Positions 29,489 to 38,209 of a stretch of 64,000 nucleotides of DNA are shown here, in pieces. Numbering within the stretch: position 1 is the stretch's first letter; each line of letters begins with the position of its first letter. The notes below the pieces were generated by a model that was not told the DNA's origin, did no database searches, and saw nothing but the letters and a program-made list of their open reading frames with translations. This stretch comes from Pseudonocardia sp. ICBG1293 (GTDB lineage Bacteria > Actinomycetota > Actinomycetes > Mycobacteriales > Pseudonocardiaceae): the NCBI RefSeq assembly GCF_020131355.1, contig NZ_JAHLEL010000085.1:248001-312000 (forward strand), read 5' to 3'. The position numbers and the translations under genes are program-made.

Positions 29489-30140
29489 ATGCGAGAGCTC
29501 GACGAGCGGGTCCGTGACCACGGCGCGGTCGACTGCCTGAGAGGCGCCCCTGCCCCCGGGCGTCCCCGTGTCCCGTGCCCGGCGTGCCGTCCGCGACCGG
29601 GTGTCGGTCGGGGACCGTGCGGTGGGCGCCGGCCCGTCGGCCGCCGACCGCGCGGCCCACCGGTGGTCCGCGCAGGGTGCGCGCGAGCGTGCACTGCAGG
29701 AGTCGGTCGCCCGCCACCCCGCCGCGCTCGCGCGGGCCCGGCGGGCGGCGGTGGCCGGTGCCTCGGTCGCAGGCGCCCCGAACCGCGCGGTCCGTACGCC
29801 CGGCTGTGTCACCTCCGCGCCGGCGACGGCGGCCATGACGACGACGGCCGCGACCACGGCGGCTCCCGCGCGACCCGCCCCGGCCGCGACGCCGGCCCGG
29901 CCGCGCACGGTCGCGGTGCCGGTGCCGCGCACGGTCCGCCCGCTGGACAGGCGCTGCCTGGTCCCGGCGCGCCCGCGTCCGGCCCGCAGCCGGGTCCGCG
30001 GACGTCTGGAGCGGCTCCTCTCCGGTGCGGCGGTCCTGCTGTGCGCGACGACGGCGGTGGTCGCGCTGGGGCTGCTGGGCGACGTGGCGGCAGGGTGGAA
30101 CGCGTCCTCCGGCGCGTCGTCGGTCAGCACGGTGCGCTGA
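29489..30140 (+). pseudogene. Small single-pass membrane protein B, LexA-box-associated; apparent 1-bp frameshift
   Basis: ATG 29489 has an ideal AGGAGG site and encodes 'MRELDERVRDHGAVDCLRGA'. The good coding frame then moves by one base between 29541 and ~29570. It continues as an Arg/Ala-rich cytoplasmic region, a helix 'LSGAAVLLCATTAVVALGLL' and a short tail ending at 30140. If the start is instead GTG 29568, the gene is intact (190 residues). The helix shares 'AVVALG' and surrounding residues with protein A, so the two appear to be tandem paralogues. No LysM domain follows the helix. A role in SOS division arrest is inferred from position and operator only. Confidence 0.6.
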
Positions 30141-30834
30141 GGCACGCGCCACCGCCGGTGGCCGCCCCACGCCGCCCGGCGCCGTCCCGGCGGTCGTCCG
30201 GGATCCCGTGGTGCAGCCGGGTGCCGGCAGTGCCGGGATACGTGGGTGCCGGGACGTACGGGTGCCGGGATGTGCTGGTGCCGGGATGCGCGGGACCGCA
30301 CCGGGGCTCCGCGAGGGCCGCATCCGGCCCCGCCTGGTCGCACCGCGGGTTCCGTCGCAGAGCGTCGTGCCGCGGCCCCGGCTGCCCGGCCCCGGATGTC
30401 CGGCCGCCCGGCCCCGTCCGCCGCGCCCGGCTGCCCGGGCCCGGCCGACCGCGCCCGGCTGCCTGCGGTCCGTCCGTCGTGCCGCGGTGTGCCGCGGTGC
30501 GCGGTGGTGACGGTGCGGAGCGGCGAGGCCGTCACGGCGGCGCATCGGGTGACGGCGTGCGGGCGCCGTGCGCGGGCATCGGGCCGCGGTCGCCGGGTCG
30601 GCGGCGCGGGCGCGCCGCCGGGCGCGTCGGCAGGGCGTGTCCCCGCATCGGGTGGCCGTCGGCCGCGGCTGCTCCGGAGCGACGGACGGCGGTGGTCGCG
30701 CCGTTTCTCGGTGCCACCAGGGTCGATGTCGCACTCCATGATCGTCGGCGACGGGCCGGTCGCGGAACGTGGTGTGCGAGGCTCGGGATCCCGATCGGGC
30801 GAAGCTCGGCGTGGCGCGGGGCCCGGGATGGCGC
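30141..30834. other. Non-coding or unrecognised stretch upstream of nrdR
   Basis: About 700 bp with no convincing gene. Several long frames exist on both strands, but they are Arg/Pro/Gly-biased, lack ribosome binding sites and show no domains, as expected from GC-rich chance frames. It contains the 16-bp tandem repeat at 30231-30294 and several GC-rich simple-sequence patches. Confidence 0.6.
30231..30294 (+). repeat. 16-bp tandem repeat, four units
   Basis: Four consecutive 16-bp units start TGCCGGGA and end in GG (at 30231, 30247, 30263 and 30279). They differ mainly at positions 9-14. A degenerate half unit precedes them at 30222. Confidence 0.8.
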
Positions 30835-30858
30835 ACCCCTAGATGTAGGGGTTACATT
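30835..30858 (+). promoter_or_regulatory. NrdR-box-like palindrome overlapping the nrdRJ promoter
   Basis: The perfect 18-bp palindrome ACCCCTAGATGTAGGGGT (30835-30852, 7-bp arms) directly abuts a TACATT -10 hexamer (30853-30858). Its form and position fit an NrdR operator that shuts off the ribonucleotide reductase operon when dNTP levels are high. Only one clear box is visible, although NrdR boxes usually come in pairs. Confidence 0.7.
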
Positions 30859-30939
30859 GGTGTCGTTCCGCTACTGGTTGGGGGGACCGATCGCTGCGGA
30901 GAGTTTCCGGAACGTCACGGGAGAGGGGTGTGGGCGTCC

Positions 30940-31431
30940 ATGCGCTGCCCGTTCTGCCGTCACCCGGACTCCCGCGTGATCGACTCCCGGACCGCCGACG
31001 ACGGGACCTGCACCCGCCGCCGCCGGTCCTGCACCTCGTGCGGACGACGGTTCACCACGGTCGAGGAGGCCGTGCTCGCCGTCGTCAAGCGCAGCGGGGT
31101 GACCGAGCCCTTCAGCCGGCAGAAGGTCGTCGGCGGGGTTCGGCGGGCGTGCCAGGGCCGGCCGGTCGACGAGGACGACCTGCAACAGCTCGCCCACCGG
31201 GTCGAGGAGACGGTGCGGGCGCGCGGGGCGGCGGAGCTCCCCAGCCACGAGGTCGGGCTGGCGATCCTCGGACCGCTGCGTGAGCTCGACGAGGTCGCGT
31301 ACCTGCGGTTCGCGAGCGTCTATCGCTCCTTCTCCTCCATCGAGGACTTCGAGAAGGAGATCGCCGACCTGCGGTCGGCGGCTGCCGGGGAAGCAGCCGA
31401 CGACGGGGCCGGGCACCACCCGGACGGCTGA
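30940..31431 (+). CDS. nrdR: Transcriptional repressor NrdR
   Basis: This 163-residue regulator of ribonucleotide reductase genes starts with the zinc-ribbon CPFC...CTSC at residues 3-34. The nucleotide-binding ATP-cone domain follows ('VVKRSGVTEPFSRQKVVGGV', 'LAILGPLRELDEVAYLRFAS'). ATG 30940 has a GGGAGAGGGG site upstream. It is followed after 97 bp by nrdJ, its expected target, in the same direction. Confidence 0.96.
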   Translation: MRCPFCRHPDSRVIDSRTADDGTCTRRRRSCTSCGRRFTTVEEAVLAVVKRSGVTEPFSRQKVVGGVRRACQGRPVDEDDLQQLAHRVEETVRARGAAELPSHEVGLAILGPLRELDEVAYLRFASVYRSFSSIEDFEKEIADLRSAAAGEAADDGAGHHPDG

Positions 31432-31528
31432 GCGACGCGGTGTCGTCGTCGGAGGTCGAACCGGGAAGAGAGCCGTTCGCGCACCCCAGCGCGCGGGCGG
31501 AGAAGCGTCGGATGTGCGGAGGCAGTTC

Positions 31529-34399
31529 ATGACCGAGACCGTCGGGGGCCCGACGACAGACACCGGTGAGAGCGCGGCGGCGAAGCCGTCACGCAGCCGC
31601 GGGAGGACCGGCGCCAAGCGCGCGCCCGGCCTGACCGTGCAGCGTGTCTTCACCACCGAAGGGGTCCACCCCTACGAGGAGGTGGAGTGGGAGCGCCGGG
31701 ACGTCGTCATGACCAACTGGCGCGACGGCACCGTCAACTTCGAGCAGCGGGGCGTCGAGTTCCCGCGCACCTGGTCGGTCAACGCCACCAACATCGTCAC
31801 CAGCAAGTACTTCCGCGGTGCGGTGGGGTCGGCCACCCGTGAGTCCAGCCTCAAGCAGCTCGTCGAGCGGGTCGTCGGCACCTACAAGCGGGCCGGTCTG
31901 GAGCACGGCTACTTCGCCACCGACACCGACGCCGAGATCTTCGAGCACGAGCTGACCTGGATGCTGATCCACCAGGTCTTCAGCTTCAACTCCCCGGTGT
32001 GGTTCAACGTCGGCACCGCGAGTCCCCAGCAGGTCAGCGCCTGCTTCATCCTCTCGGTCGACGACACCATGGAGTCGATCCTGAACTGGTACCGCGAGGA
32101 GGGCCTGATCTTCAAGGGCGGCTCCGGTGCCGGTCTGAACCTCTCGCGCATCCGCTCGTCCAAGGAGCTGCTGTCCTCCGGCGGCACCGCGTCGGGCCCG
32201 GTCTCGTTCATGCGTGGTGCCGACGCCTCCGCGGGCACCATCAAGTCCGGCGGCGCCACGCGGCGCGCGGCGAAGATGGTCGTCCTCGACGTCGACCACC
32301 CCGACATCGAGGAGTTCGTCGAGACCAAGGCCAAGGAGGAGGCGAAGGTCCGCGTCCTGCGCGACGCCGGCTTCGACATGGACCTGGGCGGCTCCGACAT
32401 CACCTCGGTGCAGTACCAGAACGCCAACAACTCCGTCCGCGTCACCGACGAGTTCATGCGCGCCGTCGAGGGGGGCACCGACTTCGGTCTGCGTGCCCGC
32501 ATGACCGGCGAGATCATCGAGCGCGTCGACGCCCGCAAGCTCTTCCGCGGCATCGCCGAGGCGGCCTGGAACTGCGCCGACCCCGGCATCCAGTACGACG
32601 GCACCATCAACGACTGGCACACCACCCCGGAGTCGGGGCGGATCAGTGCGTCGAACCCGTGCTCGGAGTACATGCACCTGGACAACTCCAGCTGCAACCT
32701 GGCGTCGCTGAACCTGCTGAAGTTCCTCGACTCCGACGACCGGTTCGACGCCGCGACCTTCGCCAAGGCCGTCGAGCTGATCATCACCGCGATGGACATC
32801 TCGATCTGCTTCGCGGACTTCCCGACCGAGCCGATCGCCGACACCACCCGGAAGTTCCGCCAGCTGGGCATCGGCTACGCCAACCTCGGCGCGCTGCTCA
32901 TGGCGACCGGCCACGCCTACGACTCCGAGGGCGGTCGCGCGCTCGCCGGGTCGATCACCTCGCTGATGACCGGTGCCGCGTACAAGCGCTCCGCCGAGCT
33001 CGCCGGCGTCGTCGGCCCCTACGAGGGCTACGCCCGCAACGCCGAGGCCCACCAGCGGGTCGTGCGCAAGCACGCGGCCGAGAACGACCGGATCCGCACC
33101 TTCGCCGCCAGCATGCCGGTGCAGAAGCTGGCCACCGAGGTGTGGAAGCAGTGCCAGGAGGTCGGTCAGGTCAACGGCTGGCGCAACGCGCAGGCGTCGG
33201 TGCTGGCCCCGACCGGCACCATCGGCCTGATGATGGACTGCGACACGACCGGCATCGAGCCGGACCTGGCGCTGGTGAAGTTCAAGAAGCTGGTCGGCGG
33301 CGGCTCCATGCAGATCGTCAACCAGTCGGTGCGCCGCGCCCTGGACAACCTCGGCTACCAGGCCGAGCAGGCCGAGGCGATCGTCGAGTACGTGGCCGAG
33401 CACGGCCACGTCGTCGACGCACCGGGTATGAAGCCCGAGCACTACGAGGTGTTCGACTGCGCCATGGGCGACCGGACCATCGCGCCGATGGGCCACGTCC
33501 GCATGATGGCCGCCGCGCAGCCGTTCCTGTCCGGCGCGATCTCCAAGACGGTCAACATGCCCGAGCGGGCGACCGTCGAGGACGTCGAGCGGATCTACCT
33601 CGAGGGGTGGCGCCTCGGCCTCAAGGCCCTGGCGATCTACCGCGACAACTGCAAGGTCGGCCAGCCGCTGTCCGCGGGCAAGGGCGGCGACAAGAAGGCC
33701 TCCGGTGACACCGCGGAGGCCGAGAAGGTCACGGTCGTCGAGCAGCGCCCGGTCCGCAAGCGGCTGCCCAAGAAGCGGCCCAGCGAGACCGTGTCGTTCA
33801 CCGTCGGCGGTGCCGAGGGCTACCTCACCGCGGGCAGCTACCCCGACGACGGTCTCGGCGAGATCTTCGTCAAGCTCGGCAAGCAGGGCTCGACCCTGGC
33901 CGGCGTGATGGACGCCTTCTCGATGTCGATCTCGGTGGGTCTGCAGTACGGCATCCCGCTGGAGTTCTACGTCTCGAAGTTCTCCAACCTGCGCTTCGAG
34001 CCTGCCGGGATGACCGACGACCCGGACGTCCGGATCGCGACCTCGGTGCTGGACTACCTGTTCCGCCGCCTGGCCCTGGACCACCTGCCGTACGAGAAGC
34101 GCGCCCAGCTGGGCATCTTCTCCTCCGACGAGCGGTCCGCCCAGGTCGAGAACGACTACGGCACCGGCGAGAAGCTCGACATCGAGGAGTTCCGTTCCTC
34201 GGTGCCGACGACCGAGGAGCGCACCGAGGCCGGTGTCGAGCCGGCCCCGGTCGAGGTCGGCAGCTCCACCGAGCTGCTCGAGCTGCGCCTGGGCAAGGCC
34301 GCCGACGCCCCGCTCTGCATGACCTGCGGGACGAAGATGCGCCCCGCCGGGTCCTGCTACCTCTGCGAGGGCTGCGGCTTCACCAGCGGCTGCAGCTGA
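31529..34399 (+). CDS. nrdJ: Vitamin B12-dependent ribonucleoside-diphosphate reductase (class II)
   Basis: This 956-residue enzyme reduces ribonucleotides using adenosylcobalamin, without oxygen. It has a typical N-terminal domain and a barrel with 'FNSPVWFNVG', 'GGSGAGLNLSRIRS', and 'NPCSEYMHLDNSSCNLASLN' (active-site Cys and Glu). 'VLAPTGTIGLMMDCDTTGIEP' follows. The C-terminal zinc-like tail has CMTCG and CEGCG motifs plus the final Cys pair used for re-reduction. ATG 31529 has a GGAGG site 6 bases upstream. The 97-bp nrdR-nrdJ gap shows no cobalamin riboswitch. A strong terminator follows. Confidence 0.97.
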   Translation: MTETVGGPTTDTGESAAAKPSRSRGRTGAKRAPGLTVQRVFTTEGVHPYEEVEWERRDVVMTNWRDGTVNFEQRGVEFPRTWSVNATNIVTSKYFRGAVGSATRESSLKQLVERVVGTYKRAGLEHGYFATDTDAEIFEHELTWMLIHQVFSFNSPVWFNVGTASPQQVSACFILSVDDTMESILNWYREEGLIFKGGSGAGLNLSRIRSSKELLSSGGTASGPVSFMRGADASAGTIKSGGATRRAAKMVVLDVDHPDIEEFVETKAKEEAKVRVLRDAGFDMDLGGSDITSVQYQNANNSVRVTDEFMRAVEGGTDFGLRARMTGEIIERVDARKLFRGIAEAAWNCADPGIQYDGTINDWHTTPESGRISASNPCSEYMHLDNSSCNLASLNLLKFLDSDDRFDAATFAKAVELIITAMDISICFADFPTEPIADTTRKFRQLGIGYANLGALLMATGHAYDSEGGRALAGSITSLMTGAAYKRSAELAGVVGPYEGYARNAEAHQRVVRKHAAENDRIRTFAASMPVQKLATEVWKQCQEVGQVNGWRNAQASVLAPTGTIGLMMDCDTTGIEPDLALVKFKKLVGGGSMQIVNQSVRRALDNLGYQAEQAEAIVEYVAEHGHVVDAPGMKPEHYEVFDCAMGDRTIAPMGHVRMMAAAQPFLSGAISKTVNMPERATVEDVERIYLEGWRLGLKALAIYRDNCKVGQPLSAGKGGDKKASGDTAEAEKVTVVEQRPVRKRLPKKRPSETVSFTVGGAEGYLTAGSYPDDGLGEIFVKLGKQGSTLAGVMDAFSMSISVGLQYGIPLEFYVSKFSNLRFEPAGMTDDPDVRIATSVLDYLFRRLALDHLPYEKRAQLGIFSSDERSAQVENDYGTGEKLDIEEFRSSVPTTEERTEAGVEPAPVEVGSSTELLELRLGKAADAPLCMTCGTKMRPAGSCYLCEGCGFTSGCS

Positions 34400-34416
34400 G
34401 CGACACCGCACCGCAC

Positions 34417-34456
34417 CACACCGGGGCGGCTCCGGGACCGGAGCCGCCCCGGTGTG
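34417..34456 (+). terminator. Strong hairpin terminator after nrdJ
   Basis: A perfect 17-bp stem (34417-34433 with 34440-34456) has a 6-base loop and begins 18 bases after the nrdJ stop. Confidence 0.85.
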
Positions 34457-34492
34457 CGTCCGGAGGACCGGACCGCGCCGATCGGAGACCAC

Positions 34493-35134
34493 GTGACCGA
34501 CGACCGCACCGCGGAGGTGGCCGAGCGCCTCGGCGTCGATCCGCGGGTGCTCGCGGTGCTCGTCGCCGCCCCGTGGCGCGCGGCGGACGGTCACGACACC
34601 GGGCCCGTGACCGAGCGGGTGGGGGTGCGCGGCACCGTCTACGTCGGCGTCCCGTCACCGGCGGAGCTGCGCGAGCTCGACCTGCCCGCCGACGGGCTGC
34701 GGCACTTCGGGCTCACCCCGGCGGACCTGCGTCGCGGTGGCTGGACCGACGCGGACCTGCGTTCGGCGGGGCTCCTCCCACCAGGCGCGGAGCCGGACCC
34801 GGTGGCCTGGTTCGTCGCGGGGGAGCCGGCGCAGCTGATGCTCGGGTTCGACCCCGCGGGGCCGGTGCTGCTCGCCCGCCCGGAGCCACGCCGGGCGGGG
34901 GACCGTCCGGTGCTGGACCCGGTGGACGCGGTCGAGGTGCCCGTCCTGCCCGGCTGCGCGGACCCGGACGGCGACGCCGGTCTCGCCGTCCGGCAGGTGC
35001 GCGACGGGCTGCTGCGCCGGGCCCGGCGACGACTCACCCACTGCGTGGTCTGCCTGCGTCCGGTGCACCGCGCCGCGACGGTGCACGGCGCCTGCCACGG
35101 CTGCGCCGGTCGCTGGCTCGGGTTCGTGCTCTGA
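34493..35134 (+). CDS. Hypothetical protein with C-terminal CxxC pair
   Basis: This 213-residue product was not assigned to a family. Repeated 'L(P/T)xADLRxxG' units at residues ~65-100 suggest a helical N-terminal part. The C-terminus has CVVC and CHGC pairs about 20 residues apart ('THCVVCLRPVH', 'GACHGCAGRW'), likely a small zinc ribbon. GTG 34493 has a GGAG site. It lies alone between the nrdJ terminator and a convergent hydrolase. Confidence 0.75.
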   Translation: MTDDRTAEVAERLGVDPRVLAVLVAAPWRAADGHDTGPVTERVGVRGTVYVGVPSPAELRELDLPADGLRHFGLTPADLRRGGWTDADLRSAGLLPPGAEPDPVAWFVAGEPAQLMLGFDPAGPVLLARPEPRRAGDRPVLDPVDAVEVPVLPGCADPDGDAGLAVRQVRDGLLRRARRRLTHCVVCLRPVHRAATVHGACHGCAGRWLGFVL

Positions 35135-35156
35135 TCCCGGCCGCGGAACGCCGGGG

Positions 35157-36164
35157 TCAGGTGGCCGACACCGGTCCCGGCCGGCCCCCGGTGGTGCCGG
35201 CGGGTGGGGGAGCGGGACAACGCAGCAGCTGACGCCACTGCTCCGGGCTCCACCGCGCGGGGTCGGTGGAGTCGAGGAACTCCTCCAGCACCCCGACGAA
35301 CCGTGCCGGGTCGCTGTGGTGCGGGAAGTGGCCGGCGTCGTCGAACACCTCCAGCCGGCTGCCCGGCATCGCCGCGTGCGCGGTGTGGGCGTGCGCGAGC
35401 GGCACCACCGCGTCCCGCGCGCCCCACACCAGCATCGTCGGCATCCCGCGGGTCAGGTAGCAGCGGTCCAGCATGGTCACGACCTGCCCCCGCCAGTCCA
35501 CGACGGCCCGCAGCGTGCGGATGAAGGCCGTCCGCGACGTCGCGTCCGGCAGCGCGTCGACCAGCCGCAGCAGGTCGGCGGCGTCCCGGCCGAGGTCCGT
35601 CCCGACCAGTCGCAGCGCGTCGAGCGCCCACCCGATCTGCCACCGCAGCAGGGGCAGCTGGGAAGCCGCCAGCGCCGCGTGCGCGCCGGGCAGGCTGACC
35701 GCGCGCAGCAGCGGCGTCACGTCCGGGCCCGCGCCGCCGGTGCCGACCAGCACGAGGCGCTCGGTCCGATCGGGGTACTGGTAGGCGAACTGCATGGCGA
35801 CACCACCGCCGAGCGAGTGCCCCACCAGCGTCGCGCGCGGGATCCCCAGGACACCGAGCAGGTCCCGTACCCCGTTGGCGTAGGCGGCGACGGAGTAGTC
35901 CGCGCGCGGCTTGTCCGAGTGCCCGTGGCCCAACAGGTCGGGGGCGATCACCAGGTGCCGGCGGGCCAGCGCGGGGAACACCGCCTCCCAGGTGGCCGAG
36001 CTGTCCCCGATCCCGTGCACGAGTACGACCGCGGGACCGGAGCCGGCCACCCGGAACGCCCGCCGGTAGCCGTGCACGGTGCGGAACCGCAGCTCCGAGT
36101 CCCGCGGCGGCACGACGCCGAGCCGGTCGCCGACCGGTGCCGGGCGCGAGGTGGGGGCCGCCAT
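35157..36164 (-). CDS. Alpha/beta fold hydrolase
   Basis: This 335-residue hydrolase has an oxyanion loop 'LVHGIGDSSATWE', the nucleophile elbow 'LVGHSLGGGVAMQFA', the acid in 'WGARDAVVP', and the catalytic His in 'DDAGHFPHH'. The C-terminal ~40 residues are an unstructured Pro-rich tail. The ATG at 36164 lies 7 bases after a TACCGT box, so the transcript is probably leaderless. The GTG at 36170 is less likely. It is divergent from a NUDIX gene. The substrate is unknown. Confidence 0.9.
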   Translation of the reverse strand: MAAPTSRPAPVGDRLGVVPPRDSELRFRTVHGYRRAFRVAGSGPAVVLVHGIGDSSATWEAVFPALARRHLVIAPDLLGHGHSDKPRADYSVAAYANGVRDLLGVLGIPRATLVGHSLGGGVAMQFAYQYPDRTERLVLVGTGGAGPDVTPLLRAVSLPGAHAALAASQLPLLRWQIGWALDALRLVGTDLGRDAADLLRLVDALPDATSRTAFIRTLRAVVDWRGQVVTMLDRCYLTRGMPTMLVWGARDAVVPLAHAHTAHAAMPGSRLEVFDDAGHFPHHSDPARFVGVLEEFLDSTDPARWSPEQWRQLLRCPAPPPAGTTGGRPGPVSAT

Positions 36165-36241
36165 CCGCACGACGGTAGGACCGCCGCATTACCCCGGTGT
36201 TGCCGTCGGCGAACGGCAGCACGGCACCTAGGGTCGACGGC

Positions 36242-36712
36242 GTGAGCGAGCGCTACCGGGTCGTCCCGGCGTCCTACGTCCTGCTGCTGCGCGGCACCGG
36301 GGAGCGGACCGAGGTCCTGCTCCAGCTGCGTGCCGGCACCGGGTTCATGGACGGACACTGGGCCGCCGCCGCGGCCGGGCACGTCGAGGCGGGTGAGGAC
36401 GCCGCCGCCGCCGCGGTGCGGGAGGCCCACGAGGAGCTCGACGTGACCATCGACCCCGCCGACCTCGTCCCGCTCACGGCGGTGCACCGCACCCGGCCCA
36501 CCGGGGACCCGGTCGACGAGCGGGTCGACTTCTTCTTCACCTGCCGTCGCTGGACCGGTGAGCCGCGCCGGGCGGAGGACGGCAGGACCGCGGGCCTGGG
36601 CTGGTTCGCCTTGGCCGAGCTGCCCGTCGACACCGTCCCGCACGAGCGGGCGGTGCTCGACGCGCTGCGTGCCGGTCCCGTCGCGGCCGTCCGCAGCCAC
36701 GGTTTCCGGTGA
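36242..36712 (+). CDS. NUDIX hydrolase
   Basis: This 156-residue protein has the Nudix box 'GHVEAGEDAAAAAVREAHEELD' (G-x5-E-x7-REUXEE) at about residues 50-72, near the centre of the fold. It likely hydrolyses a nucleoside diphosphate derivative such as 8-oxo-dGTP or ADP-ribose. The substrate cannot be told from sequence. GTG 36242 follows a TAGGGT box by 7 bases (leaderless). Confidence 0.92.
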   Translation: MSERYRVVPASYVLLLRGTGERTEVLLQLRAGTGFMDGHWAAAAAGHVEAGEDAAAAAVREAHEELDVTIDPADLVPLTAVHRTRPTGDPVDERVDFFFTCRRWTGEPRRAEDGRTAGLGWFALAELPVDTVPHERAVLDALRAGPVAAVRSHGFR

Positions 36713-36715
36713 CGG

Positions 36716-36961
36716 CTACGACGGATCGACGAGCTGGATCTCCACCGTGACCTCGGGGCTGTCGGTGTCCTCGGGGTCGACGGCCCAGTGGAGCACCCAG
36801 TCGACCTCGTAGTCGTCGCGCCGCCGGCCGGGCGGGGCGAAGTTGACCCACTCCCCGGCCCGGGGCAGCGCCTGGAACAGCCGGACGAAGTCGGGCTGCT
36901 GCCCGATCCTGACCCGCGCGGTGATCGGTGTCTGCGACGACGGGGAGCCCACGGCGGGCAT
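36716..36961 (-). CDS. Hypothetical small protein
   Basis: This product has 81 residues, with no clear membrane helix, signal or known motif. Segments such as 'DFVRLFQALPRAGEWVNFAP' and 'YEVDWVLHWAVDPE' suggest a compact alpha/beta fold, and the acidic C-terminus 'EVTVEIQLVD' a strand. ATG 36961 begins it. It converges on the NUDIX gene with a 3-bp gap and lies 37 bp downstream of the methyltransferase, so it may be the last gene of that unit. Confidence 0.7.
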   Translation of the reverse strand: MPAVGSPSSQTPITARVRIGQQPDFVRLFQALPRAGEWVNFAPPGRRRDDYEVDWVLHWAVDPEDTDSPEVTVEIQLVDPS

Positions 36962-36998
36962 GCTGCCCGACCGGCGCCCCGCGCGCCACGCCCGTGGC

Positions 36999-37769
36999 TC
37001 AGGGCCGGACGGCGCCCAGGAACCAGCGGTCCACCGAGAACGGCTCGTCCCCGCAGGCCGCGACCCCCGAGGCCCAGGCGTCGACCTCGGCGCGGGTGAG
37101 CCCGCACCGGCCCGGTGCGGCGTCGGCGACCATCTCCCGGAGCACGGCGCCGTAGCCGGTGGAGGCCGGGCCGCGCATCGGCATCCTGTGCGTCCACTCC
37201 CCGTCGAACCCGGCCCGTTGCAGCAACGGGCCCAGCTCGTAGGGCAGCCGCGACCGCGGCACGGTCGTGCACCACGCATCGCGGACGCGCCGGTGACGGT
37301 CCTGTCCGGGCCCTGGCCAGTGCAGCGACGTCCAGTCCGTGTCCAGGGCCAGCAGCCGCCCACCCGGGCGCAGGACCCGGTACAGCTCGGCCACGGCGGC
37401 CGGCAGGTCGTCGAGGAACTCCAGCACCTGCAGGCACGCCACCGCGTCGTACGGGCCGCCGGGCAGCGACCCCGGACCGGCCAGCGCGCGCTGGGCGACC
37501 ACCGCCCGGGTGCCGCAGCGGCGCCGCGCCAGCGTGACCATCACCGGGTCCGGGTCGACGCCCGTGGCGCCCGGGCCGACGGCCAGGGCGACGTCGTCGA
37601 GCAGCTGACCCGGACCGGTCCCCACGACCAGGACCTGCTCGCCGGGACGCGGCCCCAGCAGCTCCAGGGTCCGCTCCCGCTCGGCACGCGCCTCGGCCGT
37701 GTCGTAGGTGTCCGCGACCCGCCGCGCGCTCGCGGCGTCCACCGGCAGCATCCCGGCTCCCGGTCTCAC
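36999..37769 (-). CDS. Class I SAM-dependent methyltransferase
   Basis: This 256-residue enzyme has motif I 'VLVVGTGPGQLLDDVALAV', an acidic loop 'GVDPDP', motif II/III 'PYDAVACLQVLEFLDD', and 'VLRPGGRLLALDTDW'. This is the UbiE/Methyltransf_11 type that methylates small molecules. The GTG at 37769 overlaps the stop of the upstream HTH gene (GTGA), so the two genes are translationally coupled. An internal ATG at 37751 is less likely. The target is unknown. Confidence 0.9.
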   Translation of the reverse strand: MRPGAGMLPVDAASARRVADTYDTAEARAERERTLELLGPRPGEQVLVVGTGPGQLLDDVALAVGPGATGVDPDPVMVTLARRRCGTRAVVAQRALAGPGSLPGGPYDAVACLQVLEFLDDLPAAVAELYRVLRPGGRLLALDTDWTSLHWPGPGQDRHRRVRDAWCTTVPRSRLPYELGPLLQRAGFDGEWTHRMPMRGPASTGYGAVLREMVADAAPGRCGLTRAEVDAWASGVAACGDEPFSVDRWFLGAVRP

Positions 37770-37978
37770 CCGCCGGTGTAGCGCGCCGACTCGATCAGCG
37801 CCTCCACCGACTCCGGCGGTACGCGGAACGAGCGTCCGAACCGCACCGCGGGCAGCTCCCCGGAGTGCACCAGCCGGTACACCGTCATCCGCGAGACCCG
37901 CATCCGGTCCGCCACCTCCGCCACGGTGAGGAACGGCGCCTCCTGCCCGGACCGTTGCTCCGGGATCCCTGCCGCCAT
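37766..37978 (-). CDS. Excisionase-type helix-turn-helix DNA-binding protein (Rv0500A-like)
   Basis: This 70-residue protein consists essentially of one winged HTH: 'FLTVAEVADRMRVSRMTVYRL' followed by 'GELPAVRFGRSFRVP'. This is the chromosomal MerR/excisionase-like small regulator conserved in actinobacteria, not a phage excisionase. ATG 37978 has a GGAGG site upstream. Longer frames upstream lack a site. It is coupled to the methyltransferase downstream. Confidence 0.9.
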   Translation of the reverse strand: MAAGIPEQRSGQEAPFLTVAEVADRMRVSRMTVYRLVHSGELPAVRFGRSFRVPPESVEALIESARYTGG

Positions 37979-38209
37979 GCTGCGCCCCTCCTCCGCCGAC
38001 CCGCCCCCAGGCCGACCTCTGATCACCGAACGCAGGGACGGTAGCGCGGATCGGGCCACCCTCCCGGTGCGAACATGTCCCACCCTCGGGTGGACTGTCC
38101 GGAAATGATCGGCTCTCGGTGTCCGTCCGGACACGCGGGGTGATGATCACCCACCCGCGACGGGTGCCGCGGCCCCGGAGGCGCGACGGCGGTCATCTAT
38201 CGTCGGGAG

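Noticed and set aside
28904..30739. 611-codon minus-strand frame across the lexA-nrdR gap
   Set aside because: Covers the LexA operators and lacks a start signal; low-complexity Arg/Pro/Ala content.
30246..30842. Possible gene upstream of nrdR
   Set aside because: Low-complexity Gly/Arg/Pro product spanning a tandem repeat; no ribosome binding site and no similarity recognised.
31432..31528. Cobalamin riboswitch before nrdJ
   Set aside because: The gap is only 97 bp and lacks the B12-box sequence and folding potential; control is better explained by the NrdR palindrome upstream of nrdR.
31589..34594. 1001-codon minus-strand frame opposite nrdJ
   Set aside because: Mirror of GC3-rich coding sequence; composition typical of antisense frames, no motif.
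37766..37978. Phage excisionase indicating a second mobile element
   Set aside because: The small HTH matches the chromosomal Rv0500A-like regulator, is coupled to a methyltransferase, and has no integrase nearby.
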